A DNA stretch of 64,000 nt from Frankia alni ACN14a (GCF_000058485.1 NC_008278.1:2722962-2786961), one strand, 5' to 3'. Positions 17,279 to 25,791 are shown, counted from the stretch's first letter. Numbers and translations: made by a program. The notes: a model not told the origin generated them from the sequence alone.

Positions 17279-17308
17279 CACGTTAGGCGTCGGCGGTAGA
17301 CCTGTCAA
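17260..17308 (-). promoter_or_regulatory. Promoter and operator of the mycofactocin-SDR/LLM operon
   Basis: Minus strand: TTGACA (17303-17308), a 17-base spacer, TAACGT (17280-17285), then the operator ACCAAACAGTTGGT (17260-17273) starting about seven bases after the -10 box. The boxes are close to the vegetative consensus. A repressor on this site would cover the transcription start. Confidence 0.7.
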
Positions 17309-17440
17309 CGGGGGAATCGCGGGGGAATTCTGCGCCGAACCGTGCACTCTCCGCCGGCCCGCCGGGGCCGCCGTGCGCGCAGGATAGCTGACTCGGCACG
17401 GGAGGTGTGGGGGCGAGGTCGTCGAAGTTGCACCCACGGA

Positions 17441-17485
17441 CTTCGTGCGACCTGGTTCGTGCGGCTTACGTCCGTGCGGCCTACG
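17441..17485. repeat. Three imperfect 15-bp tandem repeats
   Basis: Three 15-base units (17441-17455, 17456-17470, 17471-17485) share the core CGTGCGRCYTNNG. They lie directly after the stop codon of the tetR gene, read on the minus strand. Function is unknown; they may be a remnant of slippage. Confidence 0.4.
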
Positions 17486-17487
17486 TA

Positions 17488-18153
17488 CTACTGTCCTTCG
17501 TGCGATGCCGCCTGCGCGGTCAGCGCCTTGGCGGGCTGCGCGATCCCCAGGACGGTCGCCATCGCGAGCTGCGCGTAGCTGCGCGCGACCTCGTCGGGGG
17601 AGTCGTCGCCGTCGCTGCGGTACCAGTCGGCCACCCAGTTCGTGCCGCCGATGACGAAGGAGGACACGTAACGCTGATTGACCGTGCTCTCGATGCCCAG
17701 AGTCTCGTACGCCTTCGTGATCAGGCCACGTAGGTAGTGGTCGTACTGTCGGCGGCGTTCGACCAGCTTCTTCCGCCGCTCACCGGTGAGATTGCGCCAG
17801 TCCCGGAAATAGAGCGTCTGTAGTTCGAGGTTCTGCAACGTGTTCGAGACGCTGCGCTCGAGATAGGACCGCAGCCGCTCGACCGCGTCGACCTCGAGGG
17901 CGTCGAGCTCGGTCATCAACCGCTCGGCGTCGACATGGGCGTTGTCGAAGATCTGGAAGAGCAGGTCTTCCTTCGAGTCGATGTAGTGATAAAGACTGCC
18001 CTTGAGTACGCCGACTGCGTCCGCGACGTCCTGGATGCTGGCGGCGGCATAGCCCTTGCGCGCGAAGATCTCGAGGGCGGCCTGCAGGATCTCCGCTTCA
18101 CGATTGCGGCGATCCGTGGGCTGGCCGGTGGCCTTCTCGCGCCTGGACTTCAT
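17488..18153 (-). CDS. TetR family regulator of the catabolic regulon
   Basis: 221 residues from the ATG at 18153 (MKSRREKATGQPTDRR). Residues about 20-66 form the TetR DNA-binding domain: ILQAALEIFARKGYAAASIQ, DVADAVGVLKGSLYHYIDSK, then EDLL. The C-terminal ligand domain is all-helical with QTLYFRDWRNLTGERRKKLV, typical of regulators of fatty-acid or CoA-thioester metabolism. Its own start is preceded by an operator copy (18169-18182). The same motif precedes the thiolase operon, the SRPBCC gene, the ligase remnant, the SDR, the amidohydrolase and the importer. Autoregulation and control of these units are inferred; the ligand is likely an acyl-CoA of the pathway. Confidence 0.88.
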   Translation of the reverse strand: MKSRREKATGQPTDRRNREAEILQAALEIFARKGYAAASIQDVADAVGVLKGSLYHYIDSKEDLLFQIFDNAHVDAERLMTELDALEVDAVERLRSYLERSVSNTLQNLELQTLYFRDWRNLTGERRKKLVERRRQYDHYLRGLITKAYETLGIESTVNQRYVSSFVIGGTNWVADWYRSDGDDSPDEVARSYAQLAMATVLGIAQPAKALTAQAASHEGQ

Positions 18154-18168
18154 CACACCCCGTAACCG

Positions 18169-18214
18169 ACCGATTGTTTGGCCGAGGTTACCCCTTCCTC
18201 GATGCAGCGGGCAA
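18169..18214 (-). promoter_or_regulatory. Autoregulatory promoter/operator of the tetR gene
   Basis: Minus strand: TTGCCC (18209-18214), an 18-base spacer, TAACCT (18185-18190), then the operator GCCAAACAATCGGT (18169-18182) close after the -10 box and 15 bases before the ATG. The promoter boxes are weaker than those of the structural genes, which would suit a lowly expressed repressor. Confidence 0.55.
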
Positions 18215-18294
18215 ATCAGAACCGCCGTCACGATGAGGTGTGCCCGCCCTCACATGCGGCTGAACCGCCGACCGAGGCAGTGCCGTGATCGGCG

Positions 18295-19137
18295 TCATGT
18301 GAGGCCGGCCGTCTTCGCAATGAGGCGAAGGGCGTCGAGCGTCTGGTCCCGGGGCGCCGTCTGCAGCAGGAACACGCAGGCGTCCACGCCCATCGCCTCG
18401 TACGCGGCGATCCGGTCGGCGTCGGCCGCCATCCCGAACAGGTACACCGGGATGTGCCCGCGGCCCCGTTCGGCCGACCGGGTCCGCAGCTCTGCGATGC
18501 GGTCCGCCAGGTCCGGCATCGGCGGCCACCCCGGGTTCGGCGCCCAGATGTCGGCGTACTCGAGTACCCGGTCGATCACCGTCGGCCCCATCCCGCCGAG
18601 CACGATCGGCGGGTGCGGGGTCTGTGCGGGCCGGGGTCGCACCGTCGTCGGGGCGATCCTGACCAGCTCGCCGTCGAAGCTCGCCACGTCGTCGCTCCAC
18701 AGCGCCTTCATGGCCTGGACACGCTCGCCGACCAGGCGGGTGCGGAGGCGCGGCTCGGTGCCGTGCTGGCGCATCTCCTCGACGTTCCAGCCCGCGCCGA
18801 CCCCGAACAGGAACCGTCCCCCGCTCAGCTGGTCGAGGCTCGCGACGGACTTGGCGGTGTGGATGGGATCGCGCTGGCCCAACAGGCACATCCCGGTGCC
18901 GATGCGCAGCGTGTTCGTCGCGTGCGCCGCGATGGTGAGGGCCACGAACGGGTCGTAGGTGCGCAGGTACTCGGGCGGTAGTTCGCCTCCCCCGGGGTAC
19001 GGCGTCTCGCGGCTCGCGGGGATGTTCGAGTGCTCGGTCAGGAACAGGTGGTCGAAGCCGTGGCCCTCGACGGCGACGGCGAGGTCGTCGGGACGGATGC
19101 CCTCGTCGGTCGAGAAGGTGACGATCCCGAACTGCAC
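18295..19137 (-). CDS. LLM class F420-dependent oxidoreductase
   Basis: 280 residues, GTG start with AAGGAGAA at good spacing. It opens MQFGIVTFSTDEGIRPDDLA and continues with GFDHLFLTEHSNIPASRETP, LRIGTGMCLLGQRDPIHTAK and GRFLFGVGAGWNVEEMRQHG. PPIVLGGMGPTVIDRVLEYA and then DIW fit the TIGR03619-like actinobacterial group of F420 enzymes. It is the third gene after the amidohydrolase and the DUF59 gene on the same strand, with a 160-base gap before it. A redox step on a pathway intermediate is likely; the substrate cannot be named. Confidence 0.88.
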   Translation of the reverse strand: MQFGIVTFSTDEGIRPDDLAVAVEGHGFDHLFLTEHSNIPASRETPYPGGGELPPEYLRTYDPFVALTIAAHATNTLRIGTGMCLLGQRDPIHTAKSVASLDQLSGGRFLFGVGAGWNVEEMRQHGTEPRLRTRLVGERVQAMKALWSDDVASFDGELVRIAPTTVRPRPAQTPHPPIVLGGMGPTVIDRVLEYADIWAPNPGWPPMPDLADRIAELRTRSAERGRGHIPVYLFGMAADADRIAAYEAMGVDACVFLLQTAPRDQTLDALRLIAKTAGLT

Positions 19138-19298
19138 GACTGTTCTCCTTCACGGACGGCCGCGGAGGGAACGCGACCAGGGTCGGAAAGCGATCGAGAC
19201 TGCGGTCGCCGGACAGCTCGACGCGGTGTCTGGTGTGCCCGCGGCATCGTGCGGAATCGACGGCGACGACGACCGTCGAAGACCAGCCGGCTGACCGC

Positions 19299-19697
19299 TC
19301 AGCGGGCGGGGAACCCGCGCGACCGGAGCGTCGTTCTGCGCCGCGTCTGTGCCGCCTCGCTGATCAGCGCGGGGGTCCAGTCCAGACCGTGGTCCATGCT
19401 GACCACGATCGACGTGACCCCCGTGACCTCGGTCAGGCGACGTTTGATCTCGACGCTGAAGTAGCCGACGTTGTGGCACAGTGGCGCGGTGAGCCGCATG
19501 GCGACCCGGACGCGTCCGTCCGGCTCGACCTCGACGGTATCGATCAGGCCCATCTCCTCGATGCCCATCGGGGTCCCCGACGCCACGCTGCACGGGTCGC
19601 CGATGGTGTTGAGGACCTCACGGATCCGGTCGGCCAGGCCGGGCTCGGAGGTGGGCGGGGTGGTGGGTGCGGGCACGGACAGCGGGATCTCAGGCAA
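19299..19697 (-). CDS. DUF59/MIP18-family metal-sulfur cluster assembly-like protein
   Basis: 132 residues. The core runs from LADRIREVLNTIGDPCSVAS through MGLIDTVEVEPDGRVRVAMR to LTAPLCHNVGYFSVEI, then VTGVTSIVVSMDHGLDWTP. This matches the DUF59 fold (SufT, PaaD and related), including the conserved Cys after LTAP. The TTG at 19697 overlaps the end of the amidohydrolase gene by eight bases, with GAAGGGA upstream. Internal ATGs would remove the first strand. DUF59 proteins next to catabolic oxygenase or hydrolase genes often help mature a metal centre; the likely client here is the neighbouring amidohydrolase, which is an inference. Confidence 0.75.
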   Translation of the reverse strand: MPEIPLSVPAPTTPPTSEPGLADRIREVLNTIGDPCSVASGTPMGIEEMGLIDTVEVEPDGRVRVAMRLTAPLCHNVGYFSVEIKRRLTEVTGVTSIVVSMDHGLDWTPALISEAAQTRRRTTLRSRGFPAR

Positions 19698-20817
19698 CGC
19701 AAGTCCCTTCGGGCAGCGGGGTGGTTACGGCGTCCTTCAGCGGCGTCGTGGAGTAGGGGATCGGTAGCGGCGCGCCCTGGGCGAGATCGAACTCGTCGCC
19801 CTTGATGCCGGCGGCCAGCGCGTCGACGTCCCAACCGTGCAGCCGCGCGATGTTGCCGCTGAGGATCGCCTTCTTGTGCTCGCGGGTAAGCTGTGGGACC
19901 GGGAAGAAGATCCCGTGTCGCGCCATCTGCTCTTCGGTGAACTGGAAGTCGACGAACGCTTCCAGGCCGGGTCGCGGGTGCGAGTTCATCGCGCCGCTGG
20001 CCCAGTAGATACGATTCAGAGCGTCCTCACCCGCGACCCCGAGCAGCCCGGCGAGCAACTCGCCGAACACACTCGGACGCATGGTCAGGACGAGGTTCAT
20101 CGTCTCGAGGTTGACCCAGATGTTCGGGAACCGCGCGAGCAGCCAGGCTGTTTCCTCGACGAACGACAGTCCGCCGTGGACGATGGAGAAGTTGAGGTCG
20201 GGGAATGCGGCGGCTGCGCCCTCGACGTCGATCGGGCTGAACGCGTCACCGCCGGACGGCGACGGGCCCATCGGTAGCGACTTGTGTGTCGCGACGCAGG
20301 TCAGACCGAGCTCGCGGGCCTTCTCGTAGAGCGGGAATCCGATCGTGGGGTCGTCCATGCGCCACGGGGTGACGTCGCCCTCGTGATAGCTGACCGGGTA
20401 CAGCTTCAGTCCGACGGGGTTGTCCAGCAGCTCGACCTGGCGCTCCATCTCGCCGAGCGGGTCGGGACGCAGCGGGTCGATGGCGATGTAGGAGCCGATG
20501 AACCGGTTGGGCCAACGCCGCGTCGCCGCTACGGCCTTGTCGACGCTGGAGTAGCCGTCCTTGAAGAAGAAGATCGGGACGGGGTGGAACACCGCCACGT
20601 CGGTGTGGGACTCCCGGAAGAGGATGTCCGCGGTCTCCTCGACCGTCCAGTCACGCAGCGTCGCCTCGGCATCGAGGTCGTAGCCGGCGGGCTGTCCCGC
20701 GAAGAAACTGGCCTGCAGCCGGCGCAGCGCGTCGGCGTACTCGGGCGAGGCCATGTTGGCCTCGCTCATGTCGAACGTGTGCGCGACGCCGTCGATGACG
20801 AAAAACTCGTCCTGCAT
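19690..20817 (-). CDS. Amidohydrolase-2 family metal-dependent hydrolase/decarboxylase
   Basis: 375 residues from the ATG at 20817 (MQDEFFVIDGVAHTFDMSEA). The TIM-barrel features of the ACMSD/amidohydrolase-2 family are visible: PNRFIGSYIAIDPLRPDPLG, GLKLYPVSYHEGDVTPWRMD, FPDLNFSIVHGGLSFVEETA and NRIYWASGAMNSHPRPG. The first metal-binding HxH of the family reads VAH here, so one usual ligand is missing and the metal content may differ. Likely a C-C or C-N hydrolysing or decarboxylating step. It has its own promoter with the shared operator and leads the DUF59-LLM group. Confidence 0.82.
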   Translation of the reverse strand: MQDEFFVIDGVAHTFDMSEANMASPEYADALRRLQASFFAGQPAGYDLDAEATLRDWTVEETADILFRESHTDVAVFHPVPIFFFKDGYSSVDKAVAATRRWPNRFIGSYIAIDPLRPDPLGEMERQVELLDNPVGLKLYPVSYHEGDVTPWRMDDPTIGFPLYEKARELGLTCVATHKSLPMGPSPSGGDAFSPIDVEGAAAAFPDLNFSIVHGGLSFVEETAWLLARFPNIWVNLETMNLVLTMRPSVFGELLAGLLGVAGEDALNRIYWASGAMNSHPRPGLEAFVDFQFTEEQMARHGIFFPVPQLTREHKKAILSGNIARLHGWDVDALAAGIKGDEFDLAQGAPLPIPYSTTPLKDAVTTPLPEGTCVA

Positions 20818-20854
20818 TTTGGCTTCCCTTCGAAAAATCGGCCGCATGTTACCA

Positions 20855-20900
20855 ACCAACCGTTTGGATTAAAAGTATCCGCATGCCAGTTGAGGGTCAA
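20855..20900 (-). promoter_or_regulatory. Promoter and operator of the amidohydrolase operon
   Basis: Minus strand: TTGACC (20895-20900), a 17-base spacer, TACTTT (20872-20877), then the operator TCCAAACGGTTGGT (20855-20868) just after the -10 box. Same geometry as at 17260 and 18169. Confidence 0.7.
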
Positions 20901-20937
20901 GGATCCAGGTATGCGTCCGATCTCGGAGAATCCGAGG

Positions 20938-21774
20938 TCAGGTGATCAGGGCTCCGGCGTCGACCGGCAGCGCGACGCCGGTGATGTAGCGCGCCTCGTC
21001 CGAGGCCAGGAACAACAGTGCGTTACTGACATCCCGGGCCTCGACCCACGGAAGGGGCAGGGCGTTCATGGCCTGCGAGGCCGGCGCGAAGTCCTCGCGG
21101 GTCGGGTGCGACAGGTCGGGCCGGAACAGCCGGTAGGTCGAGTCATTCATGATCATCGGAGTGTCCACCTGGGTGGGATGCAGGGTGTTCACCCGGATGT
21201 TGTGTGGCGCCAGCTCGAGCGCGAGCGCGCGCATCAGGCCCACCACGCCGTGCTTCGCCGAGACGTAGTGCGCGACGTTCGCATACGGCTGCAGCCCCGC
21301 CGCCGAGCTCGTCAGGACGATCGCCCCGCCGTGGCCCGCCGCAACCAGGTGCGGGATGGCCGCCCTGCACGTGCGCCACACGCCGCTGAGGTTGATGTCG
21401 AGCATCGTGGTCCACACGTCGTCGGGGATGTCCTGCGCGGGATGCGGTGCCGAGCTGATCCCGGCGTTCGCCGCGACGATGTCGAGCCGGCCGAACCGGT
21501 CGAGTCCCCGAGCGAGCGCGGCCGACACCGCCTCCTGGTCGCGCACGTCGGCCTCGATCGCGACGATGCGTCGGTCCAACCGCTCGACCTGCTTCACCGT
21601 CTCGGCGAGGTCCTCCGGGGACGGCCCGTCGTAGGGCACACCCTGAATCGACCGGCAGATGTCCATGGCGATGATGTCCGCGCCCTCCTCGGCCAACCGG
21701 ACGGCGTGGCTGCGTCCCTGCCCTCGTGCGGCGCCGGTGATGAAGGCGACCTTGCCTGCTACCCGTCCCGTCAT
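20938..21774 (-). CDS. Mycofactocin-coupled SDR (second copy)
   Basis: 278 residues. GKVAFITGAARGQGRSHAVR and LAEEGADIIAMDICRSIQG, then VPYDGPSPEDLAETVKQVER, is the same insertion-bearing mycofactocin-SDR type as the protein at 16334, and the two are clearly paralogous (both have PTQVDTPMIMNDSTYRL or a close equivalent). Catalytic residues lie in VLTSSAAGLQPYANVAHYVS, then AKHG. The ATG at 21774 is chosen because the Rossmann strand starts six residues later. It lies 86 bases downstream of the permease gene in the same direction and may be the last gene of the importer operon. Confidence 0.9.
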   Translation of the reverse strand: MTGRVAGKVAFITGAARGQGRSHAVRLAEEGADIIAMDICRSIQGVPYDGPSPEDLAETVKQVERLDRRIVAIEADVRDQEAVSAALARGLDRFGRLDIVAANAGISSAPHPAQDIPDDVWTTMLDINLSGVWRTCRAAIPHLVAAGHGGAIVLTSSAAGLQPYANVAHYVSAKHGVVGLMRALALELAPHNIRVNTLHPTQVDTPMIMNDSTYRLFRPDLSHPTREDFAPASQAMNALPLPWVEARDVSNALLFLASDEARYITGVALPVDAGALIT

Positions 21775-21859
21775 GTGACTGCGGTTCTCCGTTCCCACTC
21801 GTCTGTTCCATTCGCTGACCATCCCCGGCACCCGGCCGGTGGCTGCGCGGTCGGCGAGG

Positions 21860-23041
21860 TCAGGGTCCGGCCCGGTTCGCGCCCGCGTCCTGCGTCACGT
21901 TCGTGGGACGGCGGTCCGACCCGTCGGTGTCGTCGGCTCCGTCGAGGACGGGTGGTGCGTCGAGGACGGGTGGTGCGTCGAGGACGGGTGGTGCGTCGAG
22001 GACGGGTGGTGCGTCATGGGGCGCCGTCGTGGCCGCGGCTGCCATCTCGTCCGGCGACGCCGTCCCCCTGCGGCCGGGCCTCCTGCGCCGAAGGGCTCCG
22101 GCGTAGACACCGAGCCCGACGCCCACGATCAACGCCGCACCGTCGAAGAGCTCGCTGACCCACGGGGCGGCCCCCCACAGGGTCAGCCCGTTGACGCTGA
22201 TGGCGAGAAAGAACACCGCGGTGATCGTGCCCCACACGTTGTACCGACCGGGCTGGATCGACGTCGCGCCGAGAAACGCCGCAGCGATGGCCGGCAGCGT
22301 GTAGTTCGAGCCGAGCTGTGGGCTGCCGGCGCCAACGGCCGCGACGAGCAGAACGCCGGCGCCGCCCGCGATGCCGCCGGCGAGCACGAGAGAGCCGAAC
22401 GTCTGCCGGGAGACGCCGATGCCCACCAACAACGCCGCCCGGGGGTTCGATCCGATCGCGTAGAGGTTCTTACCCGTCGGCGTCTTCTCCAGCAGATACC
22501 ACGCGACGAGGGCGATGCCGAGGAGGAAGTAGAAGAGTGTGGGGACGCTGAGCCATTTCCCCGGGCCGAGCCTGAGGAGCCCGGGGCTCACGCCCGTGGT
22601 GATCGAGACTCCGCCGGAGTACGCGAGGACGGCCGCCCCGATCACGCTGGACATCCCCAGCGTGGCGATGATCGAGTTGATGCCCACCGAGGCGACGAGG
22701 ATCGCGTTGATCGTGCCGATGACGAGGCCGACGACGATGGCGGCGAGGATCGCGGGGAACAGCGGCCAGCCGGACTTCGACATCAGGCCCGCGCACAGAA
22801 CGGAGGTCAGGCCGGCATTCGGCCCGACCGAGAGATCGATCTGACCGGCGACCAGCGGAATCACGGTCGCGATGGCCAGGATCCCGAGGATTGACTGGTC
22901 GGTGAGGATGTTCCTGAGGTTGGCGACGGTGTCGAACTGGGGGGTCGCGGAGTTCACGCTGAAGAAGACGATGACCGCGACGAGCAGGGCCACGAGGCCG
23001 TACCGCTCGAAGAACTCGGTAATCCGTAACTGCGCCTTCAT
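21860..23041 (-). CDS. ABC importer permease (RbsC/BPD-transp-2 family)
   Basis: 393 residues. Residues 1-325 are a multi-span membrane protein with the family block SILGILAIATVIPLVAGQID, then LSVGPNAGLTSVLCAGLM. Later come INAILVASVGINSIIATLGM and GKNLYAIGSNPRAALLVGIG. The last 65 residues are a soluble tail containing four perfect copies of DAPPVL, encoded by an 18-bp tandem repeat; the tail has no counterpart in ordinary RbsC proteins. The ATG overlaps the ATPase stop (ATGA). With the ATPase and the binding protein it forms a complete importer, probably for the compound that the regulon degrades. Confidence 0.9.
   Translation of the reverse strand: MKAQLRITEFFERYGLVALLVAVIVFFSVNSATPQFDTVANLRNILTDQSILGILAIATVIPLVAGQIDLSVGPNAGLTSVLCAGLMSKSGWPLFPAILAAIVVGLVIGTINAILVASVGINSIIATLGMSSVIGAAVLAYSGGVSITTGVSPGLLRLGPGKWLSVPTLFYFLLGIALVAWYLLEKTPTGKNLYAIGSNPRAALLVGIGVSRQTFGSLVLAGGIAGGAGVLLVAAVGAGSPQLGSNYTLPAIAAAFLGATSIQPGRYNVWGTITAVFFLAISVNGLTLWGAAPWVSELFDGAALIVGVGLGVYAGALRRRRPGRRGTASPDEMAAAATTAPHDAPPVLDAPPVLDAPPVLDAPPVLDGADDTDGSDRRPTNVTQDAGANRAGP
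21941..22012. repeat. Four perfect 18-bp tandem repeats in the permease tail
   Basis: The unit GTCGAGGACGGGTGGTGC (plus strand) is repeated four times without change. Because 18 is a multiple of three the coding frame is kept and each copy adds Asp-Ala-Pro-Pro-Val-Leu to the permease tail. Copy number is likely to vary between strains. Confidence 0.95.
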
Positions 23042-24582
23042 CGGGTCGCCCTCTGCTTCTCGAGCACGGATTCCAGCAGGTCATGGCTGGTCATCCCGTG
23101 TGGGTGTTCGTCGGCGATGCGGCCGTCGCACAGCACGAGGACCCGGTGGCTGATCCTGGTGAGCTCCTCGAACTCGGAGCTCACCAGGATCACGGCGGTG
23201 CCGGCACGGCTCGCCTCGGACACGAGGCCCAGGACGGTCTCGCGGGATCCGACGTCGATGCCCTGTGTGGGTTCGTCGAGCAGGAGCACCGTGGGTGAGG
23301 TGCGCAACCACCGGCCGAGCACGACCTTCTGCTGATTGCCGCCGGACAGGGCATTGATGGGCAGGTGAACGCTGCTCGTCCGGACCGCATAGGTGGAGAC
23401 ATCCCGCGCCACGTCCCGCAGCAGCAGGCCGGTGCGCAGCCGCAGTTTGGCGAAATAGCGTCCCGACTGGCCGGCGGTCATGTTCGTCGCGACACTTTCC
23501 TGCGGAAAGATGCCCGCCGCGATACGGTCCTCGGGAACGAACGCGACGCCCCGGCGGGTCATCGCAGAGGTCGACGGCGATCGGACGGCAGTGCCGCGCA
23601 CGACCAGGTCACCGCGCTCGATCCGGCGCGCGCCGTAGATCATCTCCATCAGCTCGGTCCGTCCGCTGCCGAGCAGGCCGGCGATGCCGACGATCTCGCC
23701 CGGACGCAGCGTCAGGCTGACATCGCGCAGCGGGCCACCCGCGACATGACGCAGCTCGAGCACGGGCGCCGCCGACGCGTCGGCCGGCCCGGCGGCCGTG
23801 ACCGTGCGCTCGAGCTTGCCGCCCAGGATCAGCTCAACCAGTCGCGCCTCGGACAGGTCGGCCGCATCGAGGGTGCCGACGTGTCGGCCATCCCGGATGC
23901 AGGTGACCCGATCGGCCGCCCGCCGCACCTCGTCCAGGCGGTGGGTGACGAGCACGACGCTGTGCCCGGCCTCGGCGAGCCGGCGCAGGGTGCGCAGGAG
24001 CTCGCTCGCCTCCTCGGCCGGCAGCGCGGCCGTGGGCTCGTCGAGGACGAGGATGGCCCGGCCGGACTCGTCGACGTCCTGCAGGGCGCGGGCGATGGCG
24101 AGCAGGGCGCGCTGCGGTGTGGACAGCGACGCCGCAGTCACCCGCGGGTCGACGTCCAGATCGAACCGGCGCAGCACCTCGGCCGCCCGTCGCCGCGAGC
24201 GTCGCGAGCGGATGGTGCCCAACGGCCCCCGGACGAAGTGACCGCCGAGCCCGAGATTGTCGCCGACGCTGAGCACGGGCACGACGCCCAGGTCCTGGTG
24301 GACGAAGCGGAAGCCGGCCCGGGCGGACTCCGCCGGCGTGTGCCGGGTGAGGTCCCACGTCGACCCGTCCGTCGTCAGCTCGCCGGCGTCGGCCTCGAGC
24401 ACTCCGGCGAGAATCTTGATCAGGGTCGACTTGCCCGAGCCGTTGCCGCCCACCAGGCCATGGATCTCTCCCCACGCGAGCTCGAGCCGCACCCCGTCCA
24501 GCGCCTGGGTGCTGCCGAAGCTCTTCGACAGCCCCCGGACGACGATCGCGGTCCGGGCGTCGTCAGCAGGCATCGCCGACAT
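23038..24582 (-). CDS. ABC importer ATPase with two nucleotide-binding domains (RbsA-like)
   Basis: 514 residues. The first domain has Walker A GGNGSGKST (45-53), a signature-like LSTPQRALLAIARALQ, and LVLDEPTAALPAEEASELLR. The second has GIAGLLGSGRTELMEMIYGA (a degenerate Walker A, as usual for RbsA), LSGGNQQKVVLGRWL and LLLDEPTQGIDVGSRETVLG. Fused double ATPases of this type serve sugar-type importers but also steroid- and aromatic-compound uptake systems in actinobacteria. The ATG overlaps the stop of the binding-protein gene by one base (TGATG). Confidence 0.93.
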   Translation of the reverse strand: MSAMPADDARTAIVVRGLSKSFGSTQALDGVRLELAWGEIHGLVGGNGSGKSTLIKILAGVLEADAGELTTDGSTWDLTRHTPAESARAGFRFVHQDLGVVPVLSVGDNLGLGGHFVRGPLGTIRSRRSRRRAAEVLRRFDLDVDPRVTAASLSTPQRALLAIARALQDVDESGRAILVLDEPTAALPAEEASELLRTLRRLAEAGHSVVLVTHRLDEVRRAADRVTCIRDGRHVGTLDAADLSEARLVELILGGKLERTVTAAGPADASAAPVLELRHVAGGPLRDVSLTLRPGEIVGIAGLLGSGRTELMEMIYGARRIERGDLVVRGTAVRSPSTSAMTRRGVAFVPEDRIAAGIFPQESVATNMTAGQSGRYFAKLRLRTGLLLRDVARDVSTYAVRTSSVHLPINALSGGNQQKVVLGRWLRTSPTVLLLDEPTQGIDVGSRETVLGLVSEASRAGTAVILVSSEFEELTRISHRVLVLCDGRIADEHPHGMTSHDLLESVLEKQRATR

Positions 24583-25742
24583 CAGCGCGTGACTCCCCAG
24601 GACTTCTCGTACGCCGCCGGGACGTCGAAGCCCGGCGCGAAGTCCTTGCCTGCCGTGGGAAGGTCCTGCGCTCCGTCCACGATCTCGAACCCGAGGCCTT
24701 CATCCCGGGCGGGCGTCTTGTTGAAGTAGCTGTTCAGCGTGTCGACGGCCGCGAAGGACCACCATTGCAGCGGCCACGAGTTCACGGCCGTCAGACCCTG
24801 GTGCGACCGCAGCGCGTCGTAGTCGGCGGCGACGCCGAATCCGCCGATCATCTGCATCTTGCCGGTGAGCCCGGACTGGGTCACACCCTGCGTGATGCCG
24901 AGGGTCGGGTTGGTCGCGCCGTTGGCGGCCACCGCGTCCGGGTTCTGCAGGAAGGCGGCCTTGACCTTCGAGGTCAGGGCCGGCCCGAAGTCCGCGGCGA
25001 GCCAGGGGACCTCGACCCGCTTGCACGCCGGGCAGCCTGTCTTGATCTTCTGCGAGAAGCCCTGCTCAAGCAGCTTCAGCGTGGTGTACTCGTTGTTCGA
25101 GAAGTCGATGATCTTGCCTCGGCAGTCGGCCTTCGTGATAGCCCACTGCGCGGACGCCGCGCCGTAGGCACGCACCGCCGCGGCGAAGTCCTGGTAGCGG
25201 TCACCGAAGCTGATATGGGTCGTGAAGATCGGCTTCTCGGTCTGGGTCGACGGGTCGTCGTTGAGATCCCAGCCCTGGACCGAGATGATGGGAACGCCGG
25301 CCGCGGTCGCGTCCTTGGCGGCCTGCGTCACCAGGGGCGCATCAAGCCCGACCCCGATGATGCCGTCGGCCTTCGATGCGACGGCCTGCTTCACCATCAC
25401 CGGGAAGTTGGCCGGATTGAGCTTGCCGTCGTACAGGGTGGTCGTCCATCCGATGGCCTTCGCGGCCTCCTCGACGCCCCGGGCGCCGACGGCGACCGTG
25501 GATGACGACATCCCCACTGCGATGATCGCGATCTTCTTTCCCCGGACCGCGGGGTTCGGCGCCGTCGGCGGCGCTGTGTAGGTCCTGACCGCGTCCGTGG
25601 ACGGATCCGCCGAGCAGGCCATGGTGGATGCGGCCGCGCCGCCGCCAGACCCGGCCGTTGCCCCGGAGCCGGACGAGGCGCAGCCGGCGACGGCTGCCGA
25701 TAAGACCGCTACGGACGCCGCAAGGCGTGCGGTTTTTCGCAC
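24582..25742 (-). CDS. ABC importer substrate-binding lipoprotein (periplasmic-binding-protein type 1)
   Basis: 386 residues. A lipoprotein signal (MRKTARLAASVAVLSAAVAG, then Cys21 and a Gly/Ser-rich linker) anchors it outside the membrane. The mature part has KKIAIIAVGMSSSTVAVGAR, VKQAVASKADGIIGVGLDAP and GVPIISVQGWDL, the two-lobed fold of ribose-type binding proteins, but with an unusually long insert containing CRGKIIDFSNNEYT and CPACKRVEVPW. The extra cysteines could form two disulfides. It is the first gene of the importer operon; the promoter 50 bases upstream carries the shared operator, tying uptake to the catabolic genes. Confidence 0.9.
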   Translation of the reverse strand: MRKTARLAASVAVLSAAVAGCASSGSGATAGSGGGAAASTMACSADPSTDAVRTYTAPPTAPNPAVRGKKIAIIAVGMSSSTVAVGARGVEEAAKAIGWTTTLYDGKLNPANFPVMVKQAVASKADGIIGVGLDAPLVTQAAKDATAAGVPIISVQGWDLNDDPSTQTEKPIFTTHISFGDRYQDFAAAVRAYGAASAQWAITKADCRGKIIDFSNNEYTTLKLLEQGFSQKIKTGCPACKRVEVPWLAADFGPALTSKVKAAFLQNPDAVAANGATNPTLGITQGVTQSGLTGKMQMIGGFGVAADYDALRSHQGLTAVNSWPLQWWSFAAVDTLNSYFNKTPARDEGLGFEIVDGAQDLPTAGKDFAPGFDVPAAYEKSWGVTR

Positions 25743-25791
25743 ATTGACCCCCTGAGATCAATTGTGATTCGCGCAACACGCGGTGAGGCAG

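Noticed and set aside
17162-17437. 91-codon minus-strand frame upstream of the SDR
   Set aside because: Its first half covers the -35/-10 boxes; only the last 38 codons, from 17278, could plausibly be translated and are listed separately with low confidence.
21941-22012. CRISPR array from the 18-bp repeats
   Set aside because: Units are directly adjacent without spacers and keep the reading frame of the permease.
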